Origin: Vreelandella zhaodongensis
Lineage (GTDB): Bacteria > Pseudomonadota > Gammaproteobacteria > Pseudomonadales > Halomonadaceae
Reading direction: 5' to 3'
Length of the DNA: 64,000 nucleotides
Assembly (NCBI RefSeq): GCF_013415115.1
Contig: NZ_JACCDD010000006.1
Location: forward strand, 124,001-188,000
Part shown: positions 42,396 through 52,523 of the stretch, one piece after another
Layout: each line of letters begins with the position of its first letter
How positions within the stretch are numbered: the first letter of the stretch is position 1
Made by a program: the position numbers and the translations under genes
The notes under the pieces: model-generated
Told to the model about the DNA's origin: nothing
Seen by the model: the letters and a program-made list of their open reading frames with translations, nothing else
Database searches by the model: none

Positions 42396-43328
42396 TTAGG
42401 TGTTAGTAAACACCTTTGAGCGAGATTCTAAGCGCTGCACATAGCATTCATAACTTTCATTTCGGCAAGGCAAGCACACCGCAATACGCGTTTCTAGCTG
42501 GCCGGTTTCTACTAATACTCGGCGTGACAGTGCCCTTTGAAGCCGTTCGCGTACCAGTAGCGCGCCGCTCTCGCTAGTGTCAGGTAATACCAGCCAAAAT
42601 GTCGAATTATTGGCTCTCCCGAGTAGATCGTGGTCGCGGCATCGGCTGTTAACTTCACTGCAAAGTGCGTCTAATAAGGCCGTTTGAGCGCGTCGGCCAA
42701 ATTGTTCTTCTACCATATCCAGTTGCGGTAAATGCAGTACCAGGACAGCTAGGCGTTTATTGAGCTTTGCCGCACGTTGAAACTCATTGTGTAAGCGCTC
42801 TTTAAGCGTATCTATATGGTAAGCATTGCAATCGTTATCGTTTGGGTCAGTGGCTCTTAACAATGCCTGTCGGCGTGCATGCTCCCATGGAGGTAAGGCC
42901 AGCAGTAGGATTAAAGCAATATAGCCAGTGATTAAAACGAGAGGTAAGTCACTGTGAGCAAATAACAGCCACCACAAAGGGCCTACTAGGGCAGTTAGCA
43001 ACAAAGCGCCCCACATGGGGAGCAATAAAAAGGCGGCAGTCACAGGCAGGCCTAGCCATACAGGCGAGGTGGTTGGTTGATAATAAAATGCTGACAAGAC
43101 GACGATGTAAATACTGCTCAACACAATAATGCGAGGAAAAACAGGGTTTAAGCCTGGGCTGTGGTGCATTAAAAAGGCTGTAATCAAGAGCAGTGTGACA
43201 AACATGGGGACTAAAAGGTCGCGATAATTGCCCATGCCGTAAAGCCACAGAGTATAGCCTGCCATCACCGCCATACCGAACGTGTAAGCAAATGTCATTA
43301 AGCGCCTAGGCAGCGGCTGGTCAATCAT
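42396..43328 (-). CDS. Membrane protein with degenerate GGDEF-like domain (A)
   Basis: The 310-residue product has about six membrane helices (residues 8-145) and a C-terminal domain with the framework of a diguanylate cyclase: LAVLVLHLPQLDMVEEQFGRRAQTALLDAL, CRDHDLLGRANNSTFWLVLPDTSESGALLVRERLQRAL. The GGDEF active loop reads NNSTF and the upstream Asp/Asn substrate residues are missing, so it is probably catalytically dead. It might bind nucleotide or a partner. Its start overlaps the 3-prime end of the neighbouring gene B by 8 bases, so the two are translationally coupled. Confidence 0.75.
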   Translation of the reverse strand: MIDQPLPRRLMTFAYTFGMAVMAGYTLWLYGMGNYRDLLVPMFVTLLLITAFLMHHSPGLNPVFPRIIVLSSIYIVVLSAFYYQPTTSPVWLGLPVTAAFLLLPMWGALLLTALVGPLWWLLFAHSDLPLVLITGYIALILLLALPPWEHARRQALLRATDPNDNDCNAYHIDTLKERLHNEFQRAAKLNKRLAVLVLHLPQLDMVEEQFGRRAQTALLDALCSEVNSRCRDHDLLGRANNSTFWLVLPDTSESGALLVRERLQRALSRRVLVETGQLETRIAVCLPCRNESYECYVQRLESRSKVFTNT

Positions 43329-44178
43329 TGGCTTCCCCTAACTGCTGCGGAAGGAGGCTGGTTAGCGTTTCGAGTGTTATGGTAGATAGTTCCATATCCA
43401 TGAGTGGCATATGTTGATAGCGCTGCTTTTCTGGCAGTGCCGCACACAGCAGTTTGCGACGTTGTGAGGCTTCCTTTGGGCTATGTGACAACGTTAGGGT
43501 CGCTAATGTATGGCTATCTAATCGATAAACATTTTCGAAACTATAGGTGAGACTGCACAATTTTTGTGCTGCTGACCAAAGCTGGTGGCGTTTTACCTGA
43601 ATCAGGAATACTTCAGCATAGATCGCTTCGCGCTCAGAGCGCGTCTGTTCTCGACTGAGGTCTTTTAACAGCTGCTCTCCAGCCCATAAATTGAGACCAG
43701 GGATAAGGCGCAAGCGTTGGCGAATAGATCCGTTGATATCAATTAATTGGCATGCCCGTGTAATAGATAGAATGCCCAGAATTGTTAGAGCAGCTAACAG
43801 CAGTAGACTCTCTGCAAGCGAAAGAAATGAAGAGATCAGCAACCAGCTCAAAAAAGCGGTTGTCACGTTGAAGACGGCTACCCAGCGATTTTGTGGCAAC
43901 ATAAACATAGCCGCCCATGCCCATATCAATATGCTGTGGCGCTCTGGAGCTGTCGCGATGAGGCCTAAGAGCAGCATGCCAGCTAGCAGCTGCCACGGCA
44001 GCCCTTTAGAACGTCGATGGCTAAAATCAAGTAGCAATGCCGTAACAAACAACCAGCCGACTGACAGCCATAATGCCAGTGATGCGGCAGGAGGTGCGGT
44101 CAGTGCCCAGAATGCCAGGACACAAGCTGCTGCGAATAAGTTGGCTCTTAGCAGGCGTATTTTGTACTTGCTTTGCAT
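43321..44178 (-). CDS. Membrane protein with vestigial GGDEF-like domain (B)
   Basis: The 285-residue protein begins MQSKYKIRLLRANLFAAACVLAFWALT and has about six helices before a cytosolic region after residue 160. FLIQVKRHQLW and NVYRLDSHTLATLTLS align with strand 1 and the GGDEF hairpin of diguanylate cyclases (usual text ..R.GGDEF..LL), with DSHTL in the active-loop position. It is therefore a second, even more diverged GGDEF-like protein, lacking catalytic residues. The family resemblance is weak and inferred. It overlaps gene A by 8 bases and is probably its partner. It is divergent from proA. Confidence 0.6.
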   Translation of the reverse strand: MQSKYKIRLLRANLFAAACVLAFWALTAPPAASLALWLSVGWLFVTALLLDFSHRRSKGLPWQLLAGMLLLGLIATAPERHSILIWAWAAMFMLPQNRWVAVFNVTTAFLSWLLISSFLSLAESLLLLAALTILGILSITRACQLIDINGSIRQRLRLIPGLNLWAGEQLLKDLSREQTRSEREAIYAEVFLIQVKRHQLWSAAQKLCSLTYSFENVYRLDSHTLATLTLSHSPKEASQRRKLLCAALPEKQRYQHMPLMDMELSTITLETLTSLLPQQLGEAND

Positions 44179-44364
44179 GGTGGCTTACTATTCACCTTTA
44201 ATGCAGGGTTGCCTAGTGAGCGGCTTGATGACGCTCATGCGTAAATATTAAGCCGCGTATTACATCAGTATAACGTTCAAATAACGTAACATACTGACAA
44301 TCACTCGGTACCACTACCACATAATGCAACTTACCTTGCACACGACATGACACAGGGAGTCAGT

Positions 44365-45672
44365 ATGAGCGGTTTAAACGCATTCCAGAACGAAGCCCAA
44401 CAGCAATTGGCTGCGGGGGATGTGCCCGCTTATATTCAGGTTCTTGGGCGAGAGGCTCGGTCAGCCGCGAGCGAGCTGCGCCGAGCCGATACAGGGCTGA
44501 AAAATCGAGCTCTCAATGCAATGGCCTTGCGCTTGGCGGCTTCAAAGCGGCTAATTCTGGAAGCGAACGCGCTAGACATGCAGCGTGGGAAAGAGAGCGG
44601 TTTGGATGCGGCACTGTTAGATCGCCTGTCACTCGATGACCAGCGTATCGAGGCAATGATTGAGGGGCTTCATCAAGTCGCTGCGTTGCCAGACCCTGTC
44701 GGTGAAATTACCGACATGCGTTATCGCCCGAGTGGTATTCAAGTAGGCAAGATGCGCGTGCCGCTTGGAGTGATTGGCATTATCTACGAATCTCGTCCCA
44801 ATGTGACGCTTGAAGCAGCGAGTCTTTGTTTAAAGTCAGGAAATGCCTGCTTGCTTCGAGGCGGCTCTGAAGCCAGCGCTTCAAATGCTGCGATTGGCGA
44901 CTGTATTCAGCAAGGGTTGGCTGATGCGGGTTTGCCGGCCGCGTCTGTGCAGGTGGTAGCGACCACGGACCGAGCGGCCGTGGGGGCCATGATCAGTATG
45001 CCCGACTATGTTGATGTGATTATTCCCCGGGGAGGAAAGTCGCTCATTGAGCGGATCTCTCGAGAGGCAACCGTGCCGGTGATTAAACATTTAGATGGCG
45101 TTTGCCATGTTTATATCGACACCACGGCGGATCCCGCTAAAGCCATGGCAATTGCTGTCAACGCCAAAACTCACCGCTACGGCACCTGCAATACCATGGA
45201 AACGCTGCTTGTGGACGCGCCGATTGCTGATATCGTGCTGCCACAATTAGCCAGCGCGTACGCCGAACATCATGTCGAGCTAAGGGGCTGCGAGCGTACC
45301 AAAGCATTGCTGCCTAACGTGGTGTTGGCGACAGAAGAGGACTGGGCTGCAGAGTACCTTGCGCCCATTTTGGCGATTAAAGTGGTGGATGGTATCGATG
45401 AGGCGATGCGTCATATCGAACAGTTTGGCTCTCACCATACGGATGCCATCGTCACCCAGGATTACAGTTTGGCAAGACGCTTCATGGCAGAAGTTGATTC
45501 AAGCTCAGTGGTTGTTAATGCTTCTACTCGCTTTGCCGATGGGTTTGAGTATGGTTTGGGCGCGGAAATAGGTATCTCTACTGATAAGCTGCACGCGCGA
45601 GGCCCCGTAGGGCTGGAAGGCCTCACTACCCAGAAATATATCGTTTTTGGAGATGGTCAGGTGAGGCAGTGA
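44365..45672 (+). CDS. proA: Gamma-glutamyl phosphate reductase
   Basis: The 435-residue enzyme reduces gamma-glutamyl phosphate to glutamate semialdehyde in proline synthesis. Visible marks are [37 protein letters not shown], the catalytic Cys in [17 protein letters not shown], and [52 protein letters not shown] 44365 has GGGAG 5 bases upstream and is preferred to ATG 44347. It leads the cell-wall gene cluster, an order also seen in Pseudomonas. The upstream 180 bases include AT-rich promoter-like DNA. Confidence 0.97.
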   Translation: MSGLNAFQNEAQQQLAAGDVPAYIQVLGREARSAASELRRADTGLKNRALNAMALRLAASKRLILEANALDMQRGKESGLDAALLDRLSLDDQRIEAMIEGLHQVAALPDPVGEITDMRYRPSGIQVGKMRVPLGVIGIIYESRPNVTLEAASLCLKSGNACLLRGGSEASASNAAIGDCIQQGLADAGLPAASVQVVATTDRAAVGAMISMPDYVDVIIPRGGKSLIERISREATVPVIKHLDGVCHVYIDTTADPAKAMAIAVNAKTHRYGTCNTMETLLVDAPIADIVLPQLASAYAEHHVELRGCERTKALLPNVVLATEEDWAAEYLAPILAIKVVDGIDEAMRHIEQFGSHHTDAIVTQDYSLARRFMAEVDSSSVVVNASTRFADGFEYGLGAEIGISTDKLHARGPVGLEGLTTQKYIVFGDGQVRQ

Positions 45673-45682
45673 GCACAATTTG

Positions 45683-46372
45683 ATGCGACCAGTACATAGC
45701 CAAACAGTTCATAAGCAAATAGCGCCAATGCGAATAGGCATGTTGGGTGGAACGTTTGACCCCGTGCACCTTGGGCATTTACGCAGTGCTATTGAGGTGC
45801 GGGAAGCGTTAGGGCTTGATAAGTTGCATATGATTCCCGCTCCCCAGCCTCCGTTGCGTGATACGCCACAAGTGTCGGCTGTACAGCGCTTTGAACTATT
45901 GAAAGCAGGTATTGGAGATACACCGGGTTTATTAGCGGATGATCGCGAGCTTCACCGAGATGGCCCCTCCTACAGCGTGGATACTCTCTCTGAGTTGCGG
46001 CAGCAGTATGGGGACAAAGTGCCGTTGGTGATGGTAATTGGGTTTGACGCTTTCTTACGCTTGGCACGTTGGCATAATGCCGAGCAGCTGTTTGATTTTG
46101 CGCATTTGGTAGTGATCTCTCGGCCTGGCTATCAATCCCCCTGGCCGGAAGCATTAAAGGAACTGGTTGGAAATCGTGAAGTCAGTAGTGTTCAGTCGTT
46201 AATGCATAATACCCATGGTGGCCTGCTGATGTTGACGCTACCCTCGCTCATGGCTATTTCAGCCACCTATATTCGCGAGCGGCTTCAGGCGGGCAAAAGC
46301 GTGCGCTATTTGCTTCCAGAATCGGTAGAGCAAGCTATTTTTAAGTATGGGCTATACCAAATAGATGAATAG
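45683..46372 (+). CDS. nadD: Nicotinate-nucleotide adenylyltransferase
   Basis: The 229-residue nucleotidyltransferase has GMLGGTFDPVHLGHLRSAIEV (HxGH), MVIGFDAFLRLARWHNAEQL and SATYIRERLQAGKSVRYLLPESVEQAIF (ISATxIR). It makes nicotinate adenine dinucleotide for NAD. Starts at 45683 and 45728 are both possible; the first has GTGAG upstream, and the second is where homology begins. It is 10 bases after proA and precedes rsfS. Confidence 0.95.
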   Translation: MRPVHSQTVHKQIAPMRIGMLGGTFDPVHLGHLRSAIEVREALGLDKLHMIPAPQPPLRDTPQVSAVQRFELLKAGIGDTPGLLADDRELHRDGPSYSVDTLSELRQQYGDKVPLVMVIGFDAFLRLARWHNAEQLFDFAHLVVISRPGYQSPWPEALKELVGNREVSSVQSLMHNTHGGLLMLTLPSLMAISATYIRERLQAGKSVRYLLPESVEQAIFKYGLYQIDE

Positions 46373-46460
46373 CGCTGGCAGTCGCGAAAGAAGCCGTTAC
46401 AATGGCTGGCTTGCTAGTTAATGATTACTTTATTGCCACAAGGGGTTGCCTTTAGGAGTC

Positions 46461-46838
46461 ATGCACATCGATAAATTGAAAATGCTAGCGGTAGACGCGC
46501 TAGAAGAGCTTAAAGCACGTGATATCACGCAGCTAGATGTTTCTAAATTAACCGAAGTCACCGATTTGATGCTGATTGCCAGCGGCACGTCGACACGTCA
46601 CGTTGCTGCGTTAGCGCAGAACGTTGTCGAAAAAGCGAAGGCGGCTGGTCTAAAACCTCGTGGTGTTGAAGGTGGCGATAATGCCGACTGGGTACTAGTA
46701 GATCTAGGCGATGTTGTTGTCCATATCATGCTGCCAGAAGCCCGTGCTCTTTATGACCTTGAACGCTTGTGGGCAGATATGCCGACTGATACTGGAGCGA
46801 TCGAAGCATCGCTAAAACGGTTTGAAGAGCGAGCCTAG
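46461..46838 (+). CDS. rsfS: Ribosomal silencing factor RsfS
   Basis: The 125-residue protein begins [56 protein letters not shown] and continues [39 protein letters not shown], the RsfS (DUF143) family. It binds L14 and blocks subunit joining in starvation. ATG 46461 has TAGGAG only 2 bases away, so the spacing is short; a TTG at 46446 is an alternative. rlmH follows after 5 bases. Confidence 0.95.
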   Translation: MHIDKLKMLAVDALEELKARDITQLDVSKLTEVTDLMLIASGTSTRHVAALAQNVVEKAKAAGLKPRGVEGGDNADWVLVDLGDVVVHIMLPEARALYDLERLWADMPTDTGAIEASLKRFEERA

Positions 46839-46843
46839 GTACC

Positions 46844-47311
46844 ATGAGGATTAGGCTGTTAGCGGTGGGTACGAAAATGCCGGCTTGGGTAGAGGAGGGC
46901 GTCGAAACTTACCGCAAACGGCTGCCGCGTGATTTCTCACTTGAAATTGAAGAAATTTCACTGGGTCAGCGCGGCAAAAATGCCGATGTTGCTAAAGCGC
47001 GTGCTCAGGAAGCACAGCGTATCCGCGACAAGCTACGCGGCGATGAATACATTGTTGCCCTGGAAGTTAAAGGGAAACCATGGAGCACCGAACAGTTGGC
47101 CAGCGAGGCAGATGCCTGGCGGATGCAGGGGCGAGACATTGCACTGCTGGTGGGTGGGCCCGATGGTTTAGAGCCGTCCCTGTCAGCAATGGCAGATAAA
47201 ACATGGTCACTGTCGCCTCTCACGCTTCCACATCCGTTAGTCCGTATCATGCTAGCTGAGCAGCTTTATCGGGCATGGACCTTGTTAGTGGGTCACCCCT
47301 ATCATCGCTAA
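46844..47311 (+). CDS. rlmH: 23S rRNA (pseudouridine1915-N3)-methyltransferase
   Basis: The 155-residue SPOUT methyltransferase begins [28 protein letters not shown] and has the SAM knot segment [12 protein letters not shown] and the C-terminal [28 protein letters not shown] that is almost invariant in RlmH. It methylates pseudouridine 1915 in helix 69. It lies in the conserved rsfS-rlmH-mrdA order. Confidence 0.97.
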   Translation: MRIRLLAVGTKMPAWVEEGVETYRKRLPRDFSLEIEEISLGQRGKNADVAKARAQEAQRIRDKLRGDEYIVALEVKGKPWSTEQLASEADAWRMQGRDIALLVGGPDGLEPSLSAMADKTWSLSPLTLPHPLVRIMLAEQLYRAWTLLVGHPYHR

Positions 47312-47346
47312 ACGCTTTTTGTTTGATTTGAGAGTCATCTTTACCC

Positions 47347-49254
47347 ATGCCTCAGCGCCCTGACACGCTTAAAAACCCTGGACAAGAGTTACGAATTTTT
47401 CGTGTCAGGGCGCTGCTTGCCGTACTGGTTGTTGTCATATTGACAGGCTTGCTGACAGGGCGCTTAGCCTATCTTCAGATCGTACAGCACGATCTGTACA
47501 GTACCCGCTCAGAAAAAAACCGTGTACGTGTTGAGCCACTCCCCCCGAATCGTGGGTTGATCTATGACCGCAATGGTGTGTTGCTGGCTGAAAACCGTCC
47601 TACCTACAACTTGACTCTTGTGCGTGAGCGAGTAGACAGCCTGGAAGAAACGCTGACGCTGCTAGTTGAGCTGCTCGACTTACCCCAAGATGATATCGAA
47701 GCCTTCAATGTTCGCTCTCGCCAGCGCCAGCGTCCTTTTCAACCAGCACTTTTAATGAGCGATTTGAGCGAAGATCAAATTGCACGTCTGGCGGTTAACC
47801 GTCACCGCCTACCTGGGGTTGAGGTTGAAGCGCAGCTGTTGCGCTATTATCCCGATGCTGAAGTAATGGCGCACGCGCTAGGGTATGTCGGGCGTATTAA
47901 TGCTGAAGAGTTGAAAACATTGGATACAGGGCGCTACGCGGGCACCCACTTTATTGGTAAGACAGGTGTTGAGCGTTTTTACGAAGAGGAGCTGCATGGT
48001 CAAGCTGGCTTGCGCAAAGTAGAAACCAACGCTCGCGGACGCGTGCTCAGAGAGCTTGGGCGAACGGATCCCGTCCCTGGTAAAAATCTAACGCTAACGC
48101 TTGATAAGTCGATGCAAGCGCTGGCTTACGAGCTGATGGATGGCAGGCGTGGCTCTATCGTTGCGATTGCACCTGCAACGGGCGAAATCCTTGCGATGGT
48201 GTCGACCCCAGGGTTTGACAGTAATCAGTTTGTCACCGGTATTGATGTCGCCTCCTACCGTGGGTTGCAGGAAGATCTCGACTTACCGCTCTTTAATCGC
48301 GCTATCCGCGGGCATTACCCGCCAGGTTCGACTATTAAGCCCTTCTTAGCGTTAGCGGGACTAATAGAGGGGGCGATTACGCCAAACAGCACGATTAATG
48401 ACCCAGGCTTTTATCAGCTGCCAAACGACTCTCGCCGCTATCGTAACTGGTTGCGCTGGGGGCACGGTCGGGTTGATATGGAGCGTTCAATCGCCGTCTC
48501 TAATAATACGTACTATTACTCGTTGGCCCATGACCTTGGCATCGACAAGCTGCATGAACAAATGTCCAATTTCGGTTTTGGACAGCGGGTGGCTCATGAT
48601 GTACAGGGTGAAAGTGCGGCGCTGATGCCTTCCCGTGATTGGAAAAGAGCGCGATTCAATCAGCCCTGGTACCCTGGTGAAACGCTCTCGGTCGGTATAG
48701 GCCAAGGGTACTGGCAGGTGACGCCGCTACAACTGGCCAGCGCAACAGCGGCCTTGGCAAATCAAGGGCGTTGGGTGAAACCACGTATTGCCATGGAAAT
48801 TGGCGGTGAACCGTTAGCCAGAGACTTACCGGATACGTTGCCAGATATTCAGCTTGATAACGAGGCCTGGTGGGACCGGGTTTTTAGTGGCATGGAAAAA
48901 GTGTTGACTGGTCACGAAGGCACCGCTCGGCGCACCGGGGTGGGGCTAGAGTACCGTATGGGCGGAAAGTCAGGCACCGCCCAGGTGTTCTCTCTGGGGC
49001 AGGATCAACGCTACAATGCTGCCGAGCTTGAGGAGCGCCTGCGTGATCACGCGCTTTTTATGGCGTTTGCCCCCCTGGAAGATCCTCAAATTGCGGTATC
49101 GGTGATTGTCGAGAACGCGGGTGGAGGGAGTACCCATGCCGCTCACCTGGCTCGCGCGATGACTGATGCATGGCTGTTAGACAATGAAGCACCCGATATT
49201 GATGAGATTAAGGAAGAGCTGGAAGCTGATACTGCTGGCGTGGAGGGGAATTAA
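47347..49254 (+). CDS. mrdA: Penicillin-binding protein 2, elongasome transpeptidase
   Basis: The 635-residue protein has an N-terminal cytoplasmic tail, one membrane anchor (VRALLAVLVVVILTGLLTGRLAYLQIV) and a pedestal (NRGLIYDRNGVLLAEN). The catalytic motifs are STIK in HYPPGSTIKPFLALAG, SNN in IAVSNNTYYY and KSGT in GGKSGTAQVFS. It cross-links peptidoglycan for side-wall growth together with the RodA glycosyltransferase encoded next. Its stop overlaps the rodA start by one base (TAATG). The length is normal. Confidence 0.97.
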   Translation: MPQRPDTLKNPGQELRIFRVRALLAVLVVVILTGLLTGRLAYLQIVQHDLYSTRSEKNRVRVEPLPPNRGLIYDRNGVLLAENRPTYNLTLVRERVDSLEETLTLLVELLDLPQDDIEAFNVRSRQRQRPFQPALLMSDLSEDQIARLAVNRHRLPGVEVEAQLLRYYPDAEVMAHALGYVGRINAEELKTLDTGRYAGTHFIGKTGVERFYEEELHGQAGLRKVETNARGRVLRELGRTDPVPGKNLTLTLDKSMQALAYELMDGRRGSIVAIAPATGEILAMVSTPGFDSNQFVTGIDVASYRGLQEDLDLPLFNRAIRGHYPPGSTIKPFLALAGLIEGAITPNSTINDPGFYQLPNDSRRYRNWLRWGHGRVDMERSIAVSNNTYYYSLAHDLGIDKLHEQMSNFGFGQRVAHDVQGESAALMPSRDWKRARFNQPWYPGETLSVGIGQGYWQVTPLQLASATAALANQGRWVKPRIAMEIGGEPLARDLPDTLPDIQLDNEAWWDRVFSGMEKVLTGHEGTARRTGVGLEYRMGGKSGTAQVFSLGQDQRYNAAELEERLRDHALFMAFAPLEDPQIAVSVIVENAGGGSTHAAHLARAMTDAWLLDNEAPDIDEIKEELEADTAGVEGN

Positions 49255-50417
49255 TGAAAACCTGGCAGACTCTTCCTCGTTCGTTTCGCCGTTATCCAGT
49301 GCGCCCTCCGGATAGCGGTATTGCACGTCGTAAGAGCATTTGGGAGCGCATACATATCGACCCATGGCTGCTCGGCATGCTGCTGGTGCTGATGGCGGCA
49401 GGTTTGTTAGTGCTCTACAGTGCCTCGGGTCAGCGTATTGAAGCCGTCATTGCACAAAGTGTTCGTTTTGGTGTTGCATTGGTGGGTATGGTCATTATTG
49501 CTCAATTCTCACCATCAACTTTTTTGCGATGGGCACCTTTGGCCTACGGTGTGGGGTTAGCAATGCTGGTGGCGGTTGAGGTTGCTGGCGATGTCGGAAT
49601 GGGGGCAAAGCGTTGGTTAGAAATACCCGGCGTTATTCGTTTTCAACCATCTGAAATGATGAAGTTGGCGGTGCCTCTGATGGTGGCTGCCTATTTGAAC
49701 CGTTGTCAACTTCCTCCACGGTTACGAGATATCGTGGTATGTGCCGTTATTATTGGTGTGCCGGTACTACTGACGGCTATTCAGCCCGATTTAGGAACAT
49801 CGCTTGTTGTGGCAAGCGCAGCAGTCATTGTTGTACTGCTAGCTGGGCTGTCTTGGCGCCTTATTGCCCTGGTGGGGGCATTCATTGCAGCAGGCTTACC
49901 CGTGCTGTGGATGAATATGCATAACTATCAGCGTCAGCGAGTTCTCACCTTTCTAGACCCAGAAAGTGATCCATTAGGAGCTGGCTGGAACATTATCCAA
50001 TCGACAACCGCTATTGGTAGTGGTGGCCTTTGGGGAAAAGGTTGGTTACAAGGTACGCAGTCGCAGTTAGAGTTTCTTCCTGAGCGTCACACGGACTTTA
50101 TAATTGCGGTTCTTGGCGAAGAGTTTGGCTTGGTTGGCATGTTAATGCTGCTATGTCTTTACGTCATGATCGTAGGGCGCGGTCTTTGGTTAGCTACCTC
50201 ATCCCAAGATACATTTGGGCGGCTGGTGGCAGGTAGTATTATCCTCACATTTTTTATCTATGTGTTTGTTAATGTTGGCATGGTCAGTGGTATTTTGCCG
50301 GTAGTTGGCGTGCCACTGCCGCTGGTGAGCTATGGTGGAACGTCGAGCGTGACCTTGCTTGCAGGGTTCGGTATTCTCATGTCCATACACGCCCACCGGC
50401 GTTTGTTACCCCGCTAA
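49254..50417 (+). CDS. mrdB: RodA, peptidoglycan glycosyltransferase of the SEDS family
   Basis: The 387-residue inner membrane protein has about ten helices and the SEDS marks WLLGMLLVLMAAGLLVLYSAS, RFQPSEMMKLAVPLMVAAYL, TAIQPDLGTSLVVASAAVIV, LPERHTDFIIAVLGEEFGLVG and GVPLPLVSYGGTSSVTLLAGFGILMS. It polymerises glycan strands and pairs with PBP2. It begins in the last base of mrdA, so translation is coupled. It is slightly longer at the N-terminus than E. coli RodA. Confidence 0.97.
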   Translation: MKTWQTLPRSFRRYPVRPPDSGIARRKSIWERIHIDPWLLGMLLVLMAAGLLVLYSASGQRIEAVIAQSVRFGVALVGMVIIAQFSPSTFLRWAPLAYGVGLAMLVAVEVAGDVGMGAKRWLEIPGVIRFQPSEMMKLAVPLMVAAYLNRCQLPPRLRDIVVCAVIIGVPVLLTAIQPDLGTSLVVASAAVIVVLLAGLSWRLIALVGAFIAAGLPVLWMNMHNYQRQRVLTFLDPESDPLGAGWNIIQSTTAIGSGGLWGKGWLQGTQSQLEFLPERHTDFIIAVLGEEFGLVGMLMLLCLYVMIVGRGLWLATSSQDTFGRLVAGSIILTFFIYVFVNVGMVSGILPVVGVPLPLVSYGGTSSVTLLAGFGILMSIHAHRRLLPR

Positions 50418-50463
50418 TATTGAATGGACAAGTGATGGTGCTTTTCACAGGAGTGGTGAGTCA

Positions 50464-51486
50464 ATGAATATAGCCCGGACTAGCGCAGGCGGTTGTTTGA
50501 TCACCGCATTGCTGGCGTTTTCTTATTCTGGCGCTTGGGCTGATGAAACTGCGCATTTTGATCCCCAGTTTCACGAAGGCACCCAAAAACTAGTGGAAGA
50601 ACTAGTGACTAAGGGAATCCCTGAAGAGTGGCTAACGGACGCCGTCAATCAGGCCGTCTTCAGCCAGTCGGTGCTTGATGCCATGGAGGGGGCGGCTGAG
50701 CGGCGCTTACGCTGGCATGAGTACCGTGACATTTTTTTAACTCAGCAGCGCATTGAAGAAGGTGCGGAGTTTATTAACACGCATGCGGAAGCGCTGTCGC
50801 GGGCTGAAGATGTATACGGCGTTCCCCCAGAAGTAATCACTGCCATTATAGGGGTGGAAACGTACTATGGGCGCCATAAAGGGCGGCATCGTGTGCTGGA
50901 TTCCCTGGCAACACTGGCGTTTTATCACCCTGTTCGTGGCAATTTTTTCCGGGGAGAGTTAGCCGCTTTCTTGGATATCGCTTATGAACAGGACGTCGAG
51001 CCTTCTGAGCTCTACGGCTCGTATGCCGGCGCAATGGGGTACCCGCAGTTTATTCCTACTAGCTATCAAGCGTATGCGGTGGACTTTGATGGCGATGGTA
51101 TGCGTGATTTGTGGGAAAACCCGACCGATGCCATTGGCAGTGTTGCCAACTACTTCGCGGTACATGGCTGGCAACGCGAGGGTGCCATCTATCATGAGGC
51201 GACCGGCCCCGAGATAGTACCGGAGGAACTTCCGTTTAATCAAACGGGCGCGCCTAAAGTGACCGCGGCAGATGCGATGGCCGCCGGTGTTGAGGCAGAG
51301 GTTGACCTCGATCCTGAGCTGCCTGTCGTCCCAGTATGGCTTGAGTTCGCTGACGACAACATTGGCTATCGCCTGGGTGAATATAACCTCTACGTTATTA
51401 TGCGCTATAACCACAGCCACCTTTATGCAATGGCCGTAGCGGAATTATCAGAAGCGATTGCTCAGCAGGTTGAGGATCAAAGATGA
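50464..51486 (+). CDS. mltB: Lytic murein transglycosylase B
   Basis: The 340-residue product has a signal peptide (MNIARTSAGGCLITALLAFSYSGAWA) and the SltB-type domain: catalytic Glu in AIIGVETYYGRHKGRHRVLDSLATLAFYHPVR, then GSYAGAMGYPQFIPTSYQAYAVDFDGDGMRDLW with its EF-hand-like calcium loop, and IGSVANYFAVHGWQ. The first Cys at about residue 11 is not in a standard lipobox, so it may be soluble rather than lipidated. ATG 50464 was chosen over the longer frame from 50359, which overlaps mrdB. It overlaps rlpA by 4 bases. Confidence 0.94.
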   Translation: MNIARTSAGGCLITALLAFSYSGAWADETAHFDPQFHEGTQKLVEELVTKGIPEEWLTDAVNQAVFSQSVLDAMEGAAERRLRWHEYRDIFLTQQRIEEGAEFINTHAEALSRAEDVYGVPPEVITAIIGVETYYGRHKGRHRVLDSLATLAFYHPVRGNFFRGELAAFLDIAYEQDVEPSELYGSYAGAMGYPQFIPTSYQAYAVDFDGDGMRDLWENPTDAIGSVANYFAVHGWQREGAIYHEATGPEIVPEELPFNQTGAPKVTAADAMAAGVEAEVDLDPELPVVPVWLEFADDNIGYRLGEYNLYVIMRYNHSHLYAMAVAELSEAIAQQVEDQR

Positions 51487-52451
51487 AAACATTGCTGTCT
51501 GATGTTCGCTGTGTTGGTGGCGCAATGGCTATCGTGATGCTCGTCAGCGGCTGCGCCAGCCATGAAGCTAAACAAGATGACAGTGTCAGTTTAGAACAGC
51601 CAACGAGCGCGCCTACTATGAGTGGCACACAGCCAGCAGCTGGGGTAGCGACCAGCAGTGACCCTGGTGGGCGTTATGCAATGGCGGGTGACGCATACCC
51701 GCTTGAGCCACCTGATGTCAGCAAAGTGCCCGACGCCGTACCGCGTATAGAGCCGCTATCCCGTGCAGGCAACCGTTCGACCTATGAAGTGTGGGGAGAA
51801 ACTTATCACGTGCTACCCGATGCAACGGGGTATGCCAAGCGGGGGACGGCTTCTTGGTACGGTGAAAAGTTTCACGGATATGCCACCTCAAATGGCGAAA
51901 TTTATGACATGTATAAAATGACAGCGGCGCATCGTTCGCTGCCATTGCCTACCTTTGCTCGTGTGACTAGCTTGAATAGTGGGCAGTCGGTGATTGTGCG
52001 TGTTAATGATCGAGGTCCGTTTCATAGCGATCGAGAGATCGATCTCTCTTACGCAGCAGCGGCGCGTTTGGGCTTTTTAGATGAAGGCACTGGCCCAGTA
52101 AAAGTCGAAGCCATTGACCCTAAACGATGGCTGGCGGAGCAAGGTCAGGGTAGTGAGCCAACATCTGTGGCAAATTCATCTGCGCAGGCAGGGGCAAATG
52201 ATCACTATTCACAGCAGTCCGCCTATGCGTCAGGGGGTGCGGTCTATTTGCAAATTGCCGCTTTAGGAAGTGCAGAAGGCGCTCAACGGTTGCAAAAGCG
52301 ATTAACTGACGAATTGCCTCGTAGCGTAAGAGTGATGAGCGATGCTGAGATGCACCGTGTGCAGGTTGGGCCGGTAAGCCCCGGCCAGGAAAACCAAGCG
52401 CGAGAAGAGCTACGCCAGGCGGGCTTTCCGCATGCAATTGTTGTGCAATAG
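51483..52451 (+). CDS. rlpA: RlpA, septal lytic transglycosylase-like lipoprotein
   Basis: The 322-residue product is a lipoprotein (AMAIVMLVSGCASHE). The double-psi barrel domain has RGTASWYGEKFHGYATSNGEIYDMYKMTAAHRSLPLPTFARVTSLNSG and VIVRVNDRGPFHSDREIDLSYAAAARLGF, with His and Asp of the transglycosylase site. A C-terminal SPOR domain (GAVYLQIAALGSAEGAQRLQKRL, ...PHAIVVQ) would bind denuded glycan at the septum. It starts with ATG overlapping the mltB stop. A low-complexity linker separates the domains. Confidence 0.95.
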   Translation: MKTLLSDVRCVGGAMAIVMLVSGCASHEAKQDDSVSLEQPTSAPTMSGTQPAAGVATSSDPGGRYAMAGDAYPLEPPDVSKVPDAVPRIEPLSRAGNRSTYEVWGETYHVLPDATGYAKRGTASWYGEKFHGYATSNGEIYDMYKMTAAHRSLPLPTFARVTSLNSGQSVIVRVNDRGPFHSDREIDLSYAAAARLGFLDEGTGPVKVEAIDPKRWLAEQGQGSEPTSVANSSAQAGANDHYSQQSAYASGGAVYLQIAALGSAEGAQRLQKRLTDELPRSVRVMSDAEMHRVQVGPVSPGQENQAREELRQAGFPHAIVVQ

Positions 52452-52523
52452 TGCGACTATTTTGTTGATTCAAAATCGACATGCGTGTTCGATGTCATTT
52501 TCTTTTTTAGTGAGAAGTTAGCG

